64,000 bases of DNA from Clostridia bacterium (GCA_017523925.1 JAFWVQ010000058.1:1-64000); one strand, 5' to 3'. Positions 8,698 through 17,656 are shown, numbered from the stretch's first letter. Program-made: numbers and translations. Notes: generated by a model not told the origin, from the letters alone.

Positions 8698-9993
8698 ATG
8701 TGGGATTTCTTCAAGCGTAAAAAGAAGAAAAAGGAAGATGAGCTCGAAGCGGCGCAAAACGGAGCGCTCGAGCAGGCAAGCGAAGCCGCAGAGGGTATCG
8801 CAAGCGAAGCGGAAGCCGCGCTCGATGAGGCGCAGGAGGCGGCCGAGAGCTTTGCGCAGGAAGCTCAAAACGAGGCGCAGACCGCGCTCGATCAGGCTGA
8901 GGAAGCCTTGGTTGAAGCCCAGGCAGCTGCCGAAGGCTTGATCGCGGATGCAGAGCAGGCCGCCGAGGAAGCGGCCGCCGAGCTTGCCGACGAAGCCGAG
9001 GCGTTCTCCCCCGCCCCCGTTGTTTCCGAACCGGAGCATATCGAAGAAGCCGCTGCCCATGCCGATACCGAGCCTGTGGAAAAGCCCGAAAAGAAGAAGG
9101 GCCTTTTTTCCAAGCTCAAGGACGGCCTTAAAAAGACCAGGGACAACATCTTCGGCAATCTCTTCGTTGAGAGCGACGAGAAGATCGACGACGAGTTCTA
9201 CGACGAGCTTGAGGAGGCCATGATCATCTCCGATATGGGCATGGCGACCACCGAGAAGCTGCTCGACGGACTGCGCTCAAGGCTCAATGCGGACGGCATC
9301 AGGAAGCGCAGCGAGGCGCGAGAGGTGATGATCGAGCTGCTTGCCGAGACCATGCGCAACCGTGACGAGTTCATCCCCGACACTCAGCCCGCCGTTATAC
9401 TGATCGTTGGCGTTAACGGCGTTGGAAAGACCACCTCCATCGGCAAGCTCGCTTCCATGTATAAGCAGGACGGCAGAAACGTGCTTCTTGCCGCAGGCGA
9501 CACCTTCCGTGCAGCCGCAGCCGAGCAGCTCACCATTTGGGCGGAGCGTGCGGACGTTCCGATCATCAAGCACAAGGAGGGCGCGGACCCCGCCGCCGTC
9601 GTATTCGATGCGATCGCCGCATATAAGGCGAGAAAATGCGATCTTCTTATCTGCGACACCGCCGGCCGTCTCCACAACAAGAAGAACCTTATGAGCGAGC
9701 TTGCGAAGATCCGCCGCGTTATCGAGCGCGAGCTTCCGAACGTTGCGGTCGAGGTGCTGCTCGTTCTGGACGCCACAACGGGTCAGAACGCGATCGCTCA
9801 GGCAAAGGTATTCGGCGAAAACACCGGTCTTACCGGCATAATCCTCACCAAGCTGGACGGCACAGCCAAGGGCGGCGTGGTAGTTGCGGTGAACGACGAG
9901 CTTCATCTGCCCGTGCGCTTTGTGGGCGTTGGCGAAGGCATAGACGATCTGCAGCCCTTCGATGCGGAAGCATTTGCAAAGGCGCTGATCTGA
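8698..9993 (+). CDS. ftsY: Signal recognition particle receptor FtsY
   Basis: Membrane-associated SRP receptor GTPase that hands ribosomes to the Sec translocon. The N-terminus is KRKKKKKEDE followed by an Ala/Glu/Gln-rich acidic helix region to about residue 145 (the A domain). The NG domain shows G1 GVNGVGKTTS near 238, DTFRAAAAEQL, DTAGR and TKLDGTAKGG. Total 431 residues. ATG 8698 follows AAGGAAGGAG; an upstream extension overlapping smc is not needed. Its partner RNA, the SRP RNA, is also in this window at 17.9-18.1 kb. Confidence 0.97.
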   Translation: MWDFFKRKKKKKEDELEAAQNGALEQASEAAEGIASEAEAALDEAQEAAESFAQEAQNEAQTALDQAEEALVEAQAAAEGLIADAEQAAEEAAAELADEAEAFSPAPVVSEPEHIEEAAAHADTEPVEKPEKKKGLFSKLKDGLKKTRDNIFGNLFVESDEKIDDEFYDELEEAMIISDMGMATTEKLLDGLRSRLNADGIRKRSEAREVMIELLAETMRNRDEFIPDTQPAVILIVGVNGVGKTTSIGKLASMYKQDGRNVLLAAGDTFRAAAAEQLTIWAERADVPIIKHKEGADPAAVVFDAIAAYKARKCDLLICDTAGRLHNKKNLMSELAKIRRVIERELPNVAVEVLLVLDATTGQNAIAQAKVFGENTGLTGIILTKLDGTAKGGVVVAVNDELHLPVRFVGVGEGIDDLQPFDAEAFAKALI

Positions 9994-10030
9994 TAATAGA
10001 TTCGATCAAGCATGATCGCTTTGAAATGCA

Positions 10031-10059
10031 TCAGCCCCCGAGATCTCTTCGGGGGCTGA
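10031..10059 (+). terminator. Terminator-like hairpin after ftsY
   Basis: A perfect 11-bp stem, TCAGCCCCCGA (10031-10041) with TCGGGGGCTGA (10049-10059), lies about 40 bp after the ftsY stop. There is no strong T-run on the plus strand. It probably serves both directions. Confidence 0.6.
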
Positions 10060-10062
10060 AAT

Positions 10063-10224
10063 TCATCCATATGGAGTGGGGTTATTATCCACCAATGTTT
10101 TCGGCGCGCTCGGAAAGAATCGGTATTCGTATTCCCTCCAATTTGAAATGTTTCCGTTCATTTCGTATTCTATATGCTTGATCATGTTGTCGTTTGTATC
10201 ATATTCATACTGCCGTTCCAGCAT
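10063..10224 (-). pseudogene. Remnant of a YD/RHS-like repeat protein
   Basis: On the minus strand an ATG-initiated frame of 53 residues reads YEYDTNDNMIKHIEYEMNG followed by WREYEYRFFP. This matches the pattern of tandem YEYD-x-NGNMIK repeats found in large surface or toxin-like proteins of gut Firmicutes. It has a stop directly upstream, no clear ribosome site and only about two repeat units, so it is best read as a degraded end of a lost gene. The neighbouring 10225-10376 shows no gene on either strand. Confidence 0.4.
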
Positions 10225-10376
10225 CTACAATTTATAATTATAACATAACCGTCAGCCGGCGTCAATGAAGAGCATCTGCCCGCATTTATGTGAAAACCAA
10301 AAAGCACAAAAAGGGGCATACGAAAGCACACCCCGCAGAATCGAGTAGTATTAAACTGCATCAAGCGAAAAGGCGA

Positions 10377-10562
10377 TCAAGCTTCCTCTTCCATCTTGAT
10401 GATCTGCTCGCCGTCGTACTGACCGCAATGCCTGCAGACCCTGTGCGCCAGCTTGTACTTGTGGCACTGGGGGCATTCAACGATCGCGGGAGCGGTAAGC
10501 TTCCAGTTAGCCCTGCGCTTGTCACGCCTTGCTTTCGATGTTTTTCTCTTAGGTACTGCCAT
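10377..10562 (-). CDS. rpmF: Ribosomal protein bL32
   Basis: A 61-residue protein of the large ribosomal subunit. MAVPKRKTSKARRDKRRANWKL is the bL32 N-terminus, and CPQC ... CRHCG supplies the four cysteines of the zinc-binding form. It starts 3 bp after the yceD stop, and its ribosome site (AGGAGGAGGTG) lies inside the last codons of yceD, so the two are translationally coupled. Confidence 0.96.
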   Translation of the reverse strand: MAVPKRKTSKARRDKRRANWKLTAPAIVECPQCHKYKLAHRVCRHCGQYDGEQIIKMEEEA

Positions 10563-10565
10563 TTT

Positions 10566-11102
10566 CTACACCTCCTCCTCAATGTTGAGCAGCGCTGCGA
10601 GCTGTGCAAACGGCGATGGAGGGGTCTCCTCCTCCTCTTCTTCCGCCAAAGGCACGCACGCACACTGCGTGATATTCAAATCGCATCCGCATTGGGGGCA
10701 GAGCCCCTTGCAGTCGGGCTTGCAGAGCCCATATACGGGAGCGTTGAGAACTATAAGATCGAGCACCATCTTATCGAGCTCCAGCACCTCGCCGGAGAAC
10801 GCATAGCACTCGAGCTCCTCCGCTTCATCATCCGAGGCCTTGATGAACCGCTCGGAAAACTCAACGGAAAAGGGCTGCCTGAATTCGGAATGGCACTTGG
10901 TGCAATTCATAAGAAGCTCGGAGCTGAGCACACCCTGAGCGCTGAAGCCCTCGCCGTCGTAGGCATAGGAAATATCAACGCTTATCGGCATCGTAAAGAT
11001 GAGCCTATGCCCGCCGAGCTCGACGGGAGCGTGCTCCTCCTCAAAATGCCTGCTTGAGGTCTTGCCTGCAAGCTTTAACTCCGCTGCAACATTTATCTTC
11101 AC
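10566..11102 (-). CDS. YceD family protein (DUF177)
   Basis: About 178 residues. YceD is conserved next to rpmF in most bacteria and has been linked to rRNA metabolism in plants and Escherichia coli; its exact role is not settled. The four-cysteine cluster (NCTKCHSEF, then CKPDCKGLCPQCG) and acidic C-terminus are typical. The preferred start is GTG at 11102, because GGAGAG lies 5 nt upstream; a GTG at 11129 would add nine unneeded residues. The gene ends in TAG followed in frame by the rpmF start (TAG-AAA-ATG). Confidence 0.85.
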   Translation of the reverse strand: MKINVAAELKLAGKTSSRHFEEEHAPVELGGHRLIFTMPISVDISYAYDGEGFSAQGVLSSELLMNCTKCHSEFRQPFSVEFSERFIKASDDEAEELECYAFSGEVLELDKMVLDLIVLNAPVYGLCKPDCKGLCPQCGCDLNITQCACVPLAEEEEEETPPSPFAQLAALLNIEEEV

Positions 11103-11129
11103 AAGAGCTCTCCAAATCCAACATTGCAC

Positions 11130-11173
11130 AACGCAACCTTTGATATTTTATATGTCAAAGGCTGCGTTGTCAA
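11130..11173 (-). promoter_or_regulatory. yceD-rpmF promoter inside a long inverted repeat
   Basis: On the minus strand TTGACA (11173-11168), a 17-bp spacer and TAAAAT (11150-11145) form a near-perfect promoter. Two 14-bp arms (11155-11168 and 11130-11143; 13 of 14 positions complementary) flank the -10 box. A dimeric regulator bound here would cover the core promoter. As RNA, only the second arm would be transcribed, so a terminator role is unlikely. Confidence 0.65.
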
Positions 11174-11215
11174 GAAGTTTTTATGGAAAAACGAAAATAT
11201 AATGCTTAAAAGCGC

Positions 11216-12415
11216 TTATTTCGCAAGGCGCTCCGCATCGCGGGCGATCATGAGCTCCTCATCGGTGGGGATCACGAACACCTTGACCTTGCTCTCGGGC
11301 TTGCTGATGACCACTTCCTCGCCGCGCGGGCAGGAGGCATTGTACTCAAAGTCAACGTCCACGCCGAGATAATCGAGACCCTCGAGGATGCGTGCGCGCA
11401 TGCCGCGATCGTTCTCGCCAACGCCTGCGGTGAACACGATCGCATCCACGCCGTCGAGCGCGGCGGCATATGCGCCGATGTATTTCTTAACGCGATACGC
11501 GAAAACGTCCAGGGCGAGCGCAGCCCTCTTGCTGCCGTCCGCCGCCGCTGCGCCGAGATCGCGGAAGTCGCTCGAAACGCCGCTGATGCCGAGCATGCCG
11601 CTCTTTTTATTCATATAGGCATCCATCTCCTTGAGATCGAGACCGAGCTTCTTCATCAGATAGCCTACGATCGCGGGGTCGATGTCGCCGGTGCGGGTGC
11701 CCATCGGCAGACCCTCGAGGGGAGTGAGGCCCATGCTGGTGTCGATGCACTTGCCGCCCTTGATCGCGGCGACGGAGGAACCGTTGCCGAGGTGGCAGGT
11801 GATGATCTTGGTCTCCTCGGCGGGCTTTCCGAGCATTTCGATCGCGCGGATGGAGACGTAGTTATGCGAGGTGCCGTGGAAGCCGTAGCGGCGGACCATA
11901 TGCTCGGTATATGCCTCGTAGGGCAGCGCATAGATGAATGCCTCGGCGGGCATGGTCTGATGGAACGCGGTGTCGAAAACGCCGACCATGGGGGTGTTGG
12001 GCATGATGGCGCGGCAGGCGCGGATGCCCATGAGGTTTGCGGGGTTATGAAGAGGAGCAAGGTCGTTGAGGCTCTCGATGGTCTCAAGCACCTCGTCGGT
12101 CAGAAGAACGGACTTTGCGAATTTCTCGCCGCCGTGCACGACCCTGTGGCCGACCGCGTCGATCTCGCTCATATCGGAGATAACGCCGTGATCCTTATCA
12201 ACGAGCGCGTCAAGAACGAGCTTGATCGCGTCCGTATGGTCCTTCATGTCCTTTACCAGCTCGAATCCGTCCTTGCCGGCGGGCTTGTAGGTGAGTTTGG
12301 AATCGTTGATGCCGATGCGCTCGCAAAGACCCTTTGCAAGCACCTTGTTATCGGCGGTGTCGATGAGCTGATACTTCAGCGAGGAGCTTCCTGCGTTGAT
12401 AACGAGAATCTTCAT
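11216..12415 (-). CDS. ackA: Acetate kinase
   Basis: Interconverts acetyl phosphate plus ADP and acetate plus ATP, the last ATP-forming step of acetate fermentation. [17 protein letters not shown] is the N-terminal ASKHA signature. [10 protein letters not shown] and [20 protein letters not shown] follow, and near the end comes [13 protein letters not shown]. Length 399 residues is standard. The ATG at 12415 has AAGGAG 8 nt upstream. Phosphotransacetylase is not adjacent. Instead the gene is divergent from tmcAL, an acetate-using enzyme. Confidence 0.97.
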   Translation of the reverse strand: MKILVINAGSSSLKYQLIDTADNKVLAKGLCERIGINDSKLTYKPAGKDGFELVKDMKDHTDAIKLVLDALVDKDHGVISDMSEIDAVGHRVVHGGEKFAKSVLLTDEVLETIESLNDLAPLHNPANLMGIRACRAIMPNTPMVGVFDTAFHQTMPAEAFIYALPYEAYTEHMVRRYGFHGTSHNYVSIRAIEMLGKPAEETKIITCHLGNGSSVAAIKGGKCIDTSMGLTPLEGLPMGTRTGDIDPAIVGYLMKKLGLDLKEMDAYMNKKSGMLGISGVSSDFRDLGAAAADGSKRAALALDVFAYRVKKYIGAYAAALDGVDAIVFTAGVGENDRGMRARILEGLDYLGVDVDFEYNASCPRGEEVVISKPESKVKVFVIPTDEELMIARDAERLAK

Positions 12416-12488
12416 TTTCTTTCTCCTTAGATTATGTTGATTTTTGCGGAACGAAGCGCCCCGCCTGCCGTTTGGCCGAAAAAAACGG

Positions 12489-12518
12489 TTGACGGCTGAA
12501 TGCTTTTGTATTATAACA
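12489..12518. promoter_or_regulatory. Overlapping divergent promoters, ackA (-) and tmcAL (+)
   Basis: Plus strand: TTGACG (12489-12494), 17 bp, TATAAC (12512-12517), facing tmcAL. Minus strand: extended -10 TGT-TATAAT (12518-12510), facing ackA. The two -10 boxes occupy the same bases, so RNA polymerase can serve only one direction at a time. Confidence 0.6.
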
Positions 12519-12576
12519 TATTCGGGCGGCAAATAACAGCCGAATGCAAATATAAAATCTTTGAAGCGAGGTCAAG

Positions 12577-13779
12577 ATGCACTCAGTCGGGATAATAGCC
12601 GAATACAACCCCTTCCACAACGGTCACGCATACCATATCGCGCGCGCAAAGGAGCTGAGCGGCGCCGATACGGCGATAGTTTGCATGAGCGCAAGCTTCA
12701 TGCAGCGCGGCGAGCCCGCATGCCTGGACAAATTCGCAAGGGCGAAAACCGCGCTTCTCGGCGGAGCGGATATGGTGATCGAGCTGCCGGATGCGCTTTC
12801 GTGCGCCTGTGCGGAGCGCTTTGCCTACGGCGGAGTGCGGCTGCTTTCGGCGACCGGGCTGGTCAATGCGCTTGCCTTCGGCAGCGAATGCGGCGATATC
12901 TCCGCTTTGAAAGAAGCGGCGGCGCTCGAGCTGAACGGTGAAGATATGAGGGCCGCGCTTTCAAGGGGGCTTTCGTACCCGAGCGCGGCGGCGCAGGTAA
13001 TGAAGGAGCACGGGATCGCGCTCGACGCCTCGGCTCCGAACGACGTGCTTGCCGTTGAGTACATCCGCAAGCTCAACGCGCTTGCACCGCATATCGAGCC
13101 GATCGCGGTTGAGCGCGTCGGCGCCGGATACAACGACAGCACGCTCGACAAGGCGGACGGCTTTGCCTCAGCCACGGCGCTTAGAAACGCGGCGCAAGGC
13201 GGCGAAGCAGACGCGCTCAAAGGGCATGTTCCGGACGCTGTGTTCGAATGCATCAAAAGCGAATACGAGCGCGGGCGCTTCCCGGCTGATTTGGAGGAGC
13301 TCTCCCCCGCCATCCTGTTTGCGCTTCGAAGCTTGGGCGCGGAGGGCATCACGGCGCTTGCGGACGTTTCCGAGGGGCTTGAGAATCCGCTGCATAGATC
13401 GGCGCTTTCATCAAGCGGCTGCTACGAGCTGCTCGAAGCGGTCAAGACCAGGCGCTACACGCTTGCGCGGCTTCGGCGGATCCTCTGCTATGCGCTGATC
13501 GGCACGACCGCGCAATTGCAGGAGCTTGCCTTCAAAAAGGAGGACGCGCTCTGCATCCGCGTTTTGGGCGTTCGGAGGGAAAAGCTGCATCTGCTCTCGG
13601 AGCTTTCCAAAAGAGCGAGTCTGCCCGTTGTGATATCCGCTTCGGATATCGGCGCGCTGAGCGAGAACACGAAAACGGTGCTTTATCATACGGGGAAAGC
13701 GCAGCTTCTGCATGCGCTCGCCTTCCCGAAAAACCGCGAATGCACCGAAGATTTCTCGCACGCGCTTGTGACGATCTGA
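12577..13779 (+). CDS. tmcAL: tRNA(Met) cytidine acetate ligase TmcAL (YlbM)
   Basis: Makes N4-acetylcytidine at the wobble base of elongator tRNA-Met from acetate and ATP. The N-terminal GIIAEYNPFHNGHAYHI is the nucleotidyltransferase-like HxGH region, and SASFMQRGEPACLDKFARA is strongly conserved in the family. 400 residues. The next gene is ylbJ-like, matching the ylbM-ylbJ proximity seen in Bacillus. The divergent acetate kinase is a fitting neighbour, since this enzyme consumes free acetate. Confidence 0.93.
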   Translation: MHSVGIIAEYNPFHNGHAYHIARAKELSGADTAIVCMSASFMQRGEPACLDKFARAKTALLGGADMVIELPDALSCACAERFAYGGVRLLSATGLVNALAFGSECGDISALKEAAALELNGEDMRAALSRGLSYPSAAAQVMKEHGIALDASAPNDVLAVEYIRKLNALAPHIEPIAVERVGAGYNDSTLDKADGFASATALRNAAQGGEADALKGHVPDAVFECIKSEYERGRFPADLEELSPAILFALRSLGAEGITALADVSEGLENPLHRSALSSSGCYELLEAVKTRRYTLARLRRILCYALIGTTAQLQELAFKKEDALCIRVLGVRREKLHLLSELSKRASLPVVISASDIGALSENTKTVLYHTGKAQLLHALAFPKNRECTEDFSHALVTI

Positions 13780-13867
13780 CCGTTTATAAAAGGGGCGGCC
13801 GAACGCAAAGCGCGAAAAGGGAGCTGAACAACTGATAATTTGCAGGATCGCCTCATACAATCGCCGT

Positions 13868-15001
13868 ATGAGGTGTTTCTATATTTTTTTATGCGCGGCG
13901 CTTGCTTCGCTCTTCGCGCTTTTCCCGCAGTTATCCATGAAAGGCGCCGTAAAGGGGCTCGAGCTTTTCGCGCACGGCGTATTCCCCGCGCTGTTTCCGT
14001 TCTGCTGCTGCATCGGCTGCCTTAAGCGGCTCGGCGCTTTCTCCGCGCGGAAGGACGCGGGCTTCTTCGGGCTGCTTCGGCTGATGCTGCTCGGCGCCGC
14101 TGCGGGAAACCCGACCGGCTCCATGCTGCTCGACGATCTGAGCACCGGCGGCGCGGACGGCTGCTGCGGCGCGGGCGGCGCGTGGGCAAGCGTATATGCG
14201 GCGCTTTTCAACCTTGCAAGCCCCGCGTTCGTCGTGGGCTCGGTTTGCTCGCGCATGCTTCGTGCAAGCTCGCCCCGCGCGGCGATACTGCTGCTCGGCT
14301 GTCACTATCTTTCCGCGCTCGTGCTGTTCTGCATACATTATGCTTTTCACCAAAAAAGGCTGCGCCGAGCTGTGAACGACTGCCGCGCACCGGCACGCCG
14401 CGAAGCCGGCTTCACGGACAGTGCAAAATTAGGGCAATGCGGCAGACCCGATCCGATCCGCGTGTTCCCCGCGGCGCTGATGGAGGCGGCCGAGACCATG
14501 CTCAAGCTTTGTGGAACGATCGTTTTCTTCGTTTCGCTTGCCGAGCTGTTCTCCGCCTCGCCGCTGCTTGCGCCCGCAAGTTGCACCGAACGCGCGGTGC
14601 TGACGGGCATACTCGAGATGACCAACGGCCTGAGCCTGCTCTTTCTCTCTGAGGCCGGGCTGCGGCTAAAGCTTGCGCTGGCCTGCTTTCTGCTCTCCTT
14701 CGGCGGCATCTGCATCTTCATGCAGGCGGCCGCTGTTTCAAGGGTGAAGGCGGGCGCATATCTTTTCGCGAAGCTTGCTCACGGCGTTTTGGCGTTCGCG
14801 CTCTGCTATCTGCTGTTTCCGCTGTTGTTTGGCGGAAGCGTTTCCGTTTTCGGCAGCGGCGCAGTGCTCGGTTCGGGTTCGAGCCTCGGCTCCGCCCTGC
14901 CCCGCGCTTTGAGCATGCTTGAGGTATCGCTGCTCATGCTGACCGCATCCGCAGCGGCCTGCGCCGCCGCCGTTTTCATGGCGAAAAGAACGCGCGTTTG
15001 A
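13868..15001 (+). CDS. YlbJ-like sporulation membrane protein
   Basis: A polytopic membrane protein of about 377 residues with 7-8 hydrophobic segments. FAHGVFPALFPFCCC and LGAAAGNPTGSMLLDDL match the LxPxLFPF and G-x-P-x-G patterns of the YlbJ/nucleoside-recognition family, needed for spore cortex formation in Bacillus. Cysteine and alanine content is high. The ribosome site is weak, so the start is uncertain. Presence of this gene hints at a spore-forming ancestry but does not prove sporulation. Confidence 0.7.
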   Translation: MRCFYIFLCAALASLFALFPQLSMKGAVKGLELFAHGVFPALFPFCCCIGCLKRLGAFSARKDAGFFGLLRLMLLGAAAGNPTGSMLLDDLSTGGADGCCGAGGAWASVYAALFNLASPAFVVGSVCSRMLRASSPRAAILLLGCHYLSALVLFCIHYAFHQKRLRRAVNDCRAPARREAGFTDSAKLGQCGRPDPIRVFPAALMEAAETMLKLCGTIVFFVSLAELFSASPLLAPASCTERAVLTGILEMTNGLSLLFLSEAGLRLKLALACFLLSFGGICIFMQAAAVSRVKAGAYLFAKLAHGVLAFALCYLLFPLLFGGSVSVFGSGAVLGSGSSLGSALPRALSMLEVSLLMLTASAAACAAAVFMAKRTRV

Positions 15002-15011
15002 GCATGAAAAG

Positions 15012-15036
15012 GCGCCCGAGATCGATTCCCGGGCGC
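15012..15036. terminator. Bidirectional hairpin between convergent genes
   Basis: GCGCCCG (15012-15018) pairs with CGGGCGC (15030-15036). It sits between the ylbJ-like gene and the minus-strand envelope operon. Confidence 0.5.
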
Positions 15037-15079
15037 TGATAGGTTTAGCCGGTTATTCTGTGGTAAATGCGCTGTATCG

Positions 15080-15355
15080 TCAGCTTCTCGAGCTGCGGTC
15101 GCGCCTTCTTCTGCGCTTGTCGGGGTTATCCCAAAGCGCAAAGATGTTCAGCACTGCGGTGATGAGCGCGAAGAACGCGAGCGCCGCGATCGTCCACCTT
15201 GAAAGCTGGCTCGTCATAAACTCCATGGCATTGTTCACCCTGTCGATCACGAAAAGCACGAGAACCAGGACGGCGAGCAGCATGGTGATATGGGACAGCA
15301 CGGTTCTTATGACCCTGCCCTTGTTTGAAAAATCGAAAAGACCGTTTCCTCTCAT
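15080..15355 (-). CDS. Small membrane protein, two TM helices
   Basis: 91 residues: a short basic start, one TM helix (VLSHITMLLAVLVLVLFVI), a short loop, a second TM helix (WTIAALAFFALITAVLNIFAL) and an Arg-rich tail (KRRRRRDRSSRS). GGAGG precedes the ATG by 9 nt. It is the last gene of an operon with a NAGPA-domain protein and a GT2-GtrA protein, which suggests a helper role in envelope glycan work. I do not recognise the family. Confidence 0.7.
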   Translation of the reverse strand: MRGNGLFDFSNKGRVIRTVLSHITMLLAVLVLVLFVIDRVNNAMEFMTSQLSRWTIAALAFFALITAVLNIFALWDNPDKRRRRRDRSSRS

Positions 15356-15377
15356 TTTGCATTTCCTCCGCTCGAGC

Positions 15378-16499
15378 TCATCTCAAAGGCTCCGCCACGT
15401 AAACTATATCGCAGCTCTGACGGCCGCCGCCGCAGGGCTTGCTGATGATCTCTCCATCGAACGCCATCATGGCCGTCATGCCGCCATCGAGATTATACGC
15501 CTCGCGGCAGCCGAGCTCGTGCATCAGAGTGGACAGCGCGCCCATCTTCATGCCGTAGGAATAATCCGGCTCCTGCCTGCCGTCCACGACCACGAGGCAG
15601 TAATGCCCGGGCTCGTAATAGCCGATCGCGCAGCGCGGATTCCAGGTCTCAACGCTCGTGTTGAACTGCGTCATGGGCTGCCCGTTTTCAAGCAGGCGCG
15701 GGCCGAAGCTCCATGCGTGATAGGGCATTTTCGCGTAGATCGCATCAAGATCCACCTGCCCCTTTAGGTAGGTCTCCATCGTGCCGTCCTGATACAGCAC
15801 GCACACGTCCTGATCGGGGTGCAGGCTGTCCCTCAGCAGCTCGCCGTTTCGTATAGCAAGGCCGCTCGAATGGAAGAGGAAATAATCGCCGTTCGTTGCA
15901 ACGATGCCGCCATGCTGCTCGGCAAGCTCGTTCACCTTGTCCTTATTGTTGCTTGAATCGGATACGGCGCAGCGAAGGCTCGTTATATCCTGTATGTAGA
16001 TATCGGCAACGAAATAATGTACCGGCACGTATTCCACCTTGACCGAATGCTCGCTGATCTCGATGCACACGTCGCGGCTGCGGTAGACGTTGTCGTCATA
16101 GACGATCTCGCCGCTCGTGAACTTATCGGCAAACTTGCCGCGAAGCAGTCCGTTCACGGGCGCAGGTGTGGGCTCGGGAGTCTGCACGGCCGGGGTATCG
16201 GACGGAGCCGGGGTCTCGCCCGAGGGCAGATCGGTTTGGGGTACGGCTGTCGTTGCCGAACCGCCTTCGGTCGGAACGGGCTCGCTCGAAACGGGTGCGA
16301 TGGACGCATCGGGGGTGGGCGACGCGAGCGCGCTCTGAGCCGAGGGCGCGGGCGTACCGTTTAAAAAGCTTCTGCCGCTCGGTGCAAGCTTCTTGGGCTT
16401 GGCATGATGCAGCCATGCAAAGCCTAAAAGGAGCACCGCAAAGCAGAGGATGTCCGCCGTTACGACGAGCAGGATCTTCTTGGCGTTGAAATTTCTCAT
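15378..16499 (-). CDS. Phosphodiester glycosidase family protein (NAGPA domain)
   Basis: 373 residues. An N-terminal TM anchor (ILLVVTADILCFAVLLLGFAWL) is followed by a Pro/Ser/Thr-rich linker to about residue 120, then a NAGPA-type domain: NGDYFLFHSSGLAIRNGELL, PRCAIGYYEPGHYCLVVVDGRQ, MHELGCREAYNLDGGMTAMMAF. The family removes GlcNAc from phosphodiester-linked sugars. In bacteria it acts outside the membrane on surface glycans or teichoic-acid-like polymers, substrate unknown here. It lies between GT2-GtrA and the small membrane protein in one operon. Confidence 0.88.
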   Translation of the reverse strand: MRNFNAKKILLVVTADILCFAVLLLGFAWLHHAKPKKLAPSGRSFLNGTPAPSAQSALASPTPDASIAPVSSEPVPTEGGSATTAVPQTDLPSGETPAPSDTPAVQTPEPTPAPVNGLLRGKFADKFTSGEIVYDDNVYRSRDVCIEISEHSVKVEYVPVHYFVADIYIQDITSLRCAVSDSSNNKDKVNELAEQHGGIVATNGDYFLFHSSGLAIRNGELLRDSLHPDQDVCVLYQDGTMETYLKGQVDLDAIYAKMPYHAWSFGPRLLENGQPMTQFNTSVETWNPRCAIGYYEPGHYCLVVVDGRQEPDYSYGMKMGALSTLMHELGCREAYNLDGGMTAMMAFDGEIISKPCGGGRQSCDIVYVAEPLR

Positions 16500-16523
16500 T
16501 TGGCTGTTTGTAAGCGCTTTCGC

Positions 16524-17591
16524 TTAACTCCTTTCATTGAATACGAATCTGCGCTGGATAACGTAGTTCAGCGGGTAGATGATGATCTGAGCGATGATCT
16601 GGGCGATCGAAAGCGGTATGCCGGCGCCGGTGAGCACGCAGAGCAGCAGATAGTTTACCGCAAGCATAACTATCACGAGCAGAGCGTAGCGCAATAGGCT
16701 CCCCTTCGCCTTCGAGGCGAACACGATATCGCGGTTTAAGAAGTAGTTCACGGTGGAGCTGACGGTCCTTGCTATCACGATCGCGGGAAGCTTTGGCTCG
16801 AGCGTTCGGCCGAAGAGCACGAAGCCCGCGCCGCCCGTTATGCGCGAGAATACGCCTGTTAAAACGAGCAGCAGCACGTAGTCGAGCAGCCAGCAGAAAA
16901 GGCTTGATCCGATAAAGGCGAAGATTGAGCGATAGATCCTGAACGAATCGCGCACAACGTTGAAATGCGAGCTTTCGTTATCGTTCAGATAAACGGTCTC
17001 GATCGGCACTTCGACGATCTTGATCCTCTTTTTCGTGCAGCTCAGCAGCTGGTTTATCTCGTATTCGTATCTGTCGCCGCCGATGGCGAGCATCTCGTCG
17101 ATCAGCGAAACGCCGAAGGCGCGCAGCCCAGTTTGGGTATCATGCACGCGCACGCCGGTGCTCAGCGCGAACACGAAGCGCGTTATCGCGTTGCCGATGC
17201 GGCTTCTTAGCGGCACCTTGCCCTTGAACTCGCGCCCGCCGATAACGAGCGCATTCGGCTCCTTTGAAAAGGCGGCGCAAACGCGCAGTATATCCTCCAC
17301 GAGGTGCTGCCCGTCCGCATCGACGGTCACGATGCCGTCGTCCTTTTCGTATTTGCCGCAATCCCGAATATGTTCAAAGGCGGTCTTCATCGCCGCGCCC
17401 TTGCCTCGGTTGACCTCATGGTGAAGCACCGTGACACCCTGCGTTTTTTCAAGCTCTGCAAATACAGGGGCGCTGCCCTCGGCGCTGCCGTCGTCAACGA
17501 CGACCACCGGGAAGCCCGTGCGGCTTTTAATGCCCGAAACGGTATTAAGGAGCTTTTCGTCCGGCTGATACGCCGGTATCACAACAATCAT
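16524..17591 (-). CDS. Glycosyltransferase family 2 fused to GtrA membrane domain
   Basis: Residues 1-225 are a GT2 domain: MIVVIPAYQPDEKL, VVVDDGS, RGKGAAMKTAF, DADGQH and the DTQTGLRAF acceptor motif, as in dolichyl/undecaprenyl-phosphate sugar transferases. Residues 235-355 carry four TM helices of the GtrA family (STVNYFLNRDIVF). Such proteins make or flip undecaprenyl-P-linked sugars for cell-surface decoration. ATG 17591 has GGAGA 5 nt upstream; a GTG at 17606 is less likely. The NAGPA gene follows after 24 bp, which hold a 6-bp hairpin. Confidence 0.88.
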   Translation of the reverse strand: MIVVIPAYQPDEKLLNTVSGIKSRTGFPVVVVDDGSAEGSAPVFAELEKTQGVTVLHHEVNRGKGAAMKTAFEHIRDCGKYEKDDGIVTVDADGQHLVEDILRVCAAFSKEPNALVIGGREFKGKVPLRSRIGNAITRFVFALSTGVRVHDTQTGLRAFGVSLIDEMLAIGGDRYEYEINQLLSCTKKRIKIVEVPIETVYLNDNESSHFNVVRDSFRIYRSIFAFIGSSLFCWLLDYVLLLVLTGVFSRITGGAGFVLFGRTLEPKLPAIVIARTVSSTVNYFLNRDIVFASKAKGSLLRYALLVIVMLAVNYLLLCVLTGAGIPLSIAQIIAQIIIYPLNYVIQRRFVFNERS

Positions 17592-17656
17592 ATTATCTCC
17601 GATCACAGATCATGTGCTTGCGCGAATACGCCGATCGGCGATATTCTCACTCCTAC

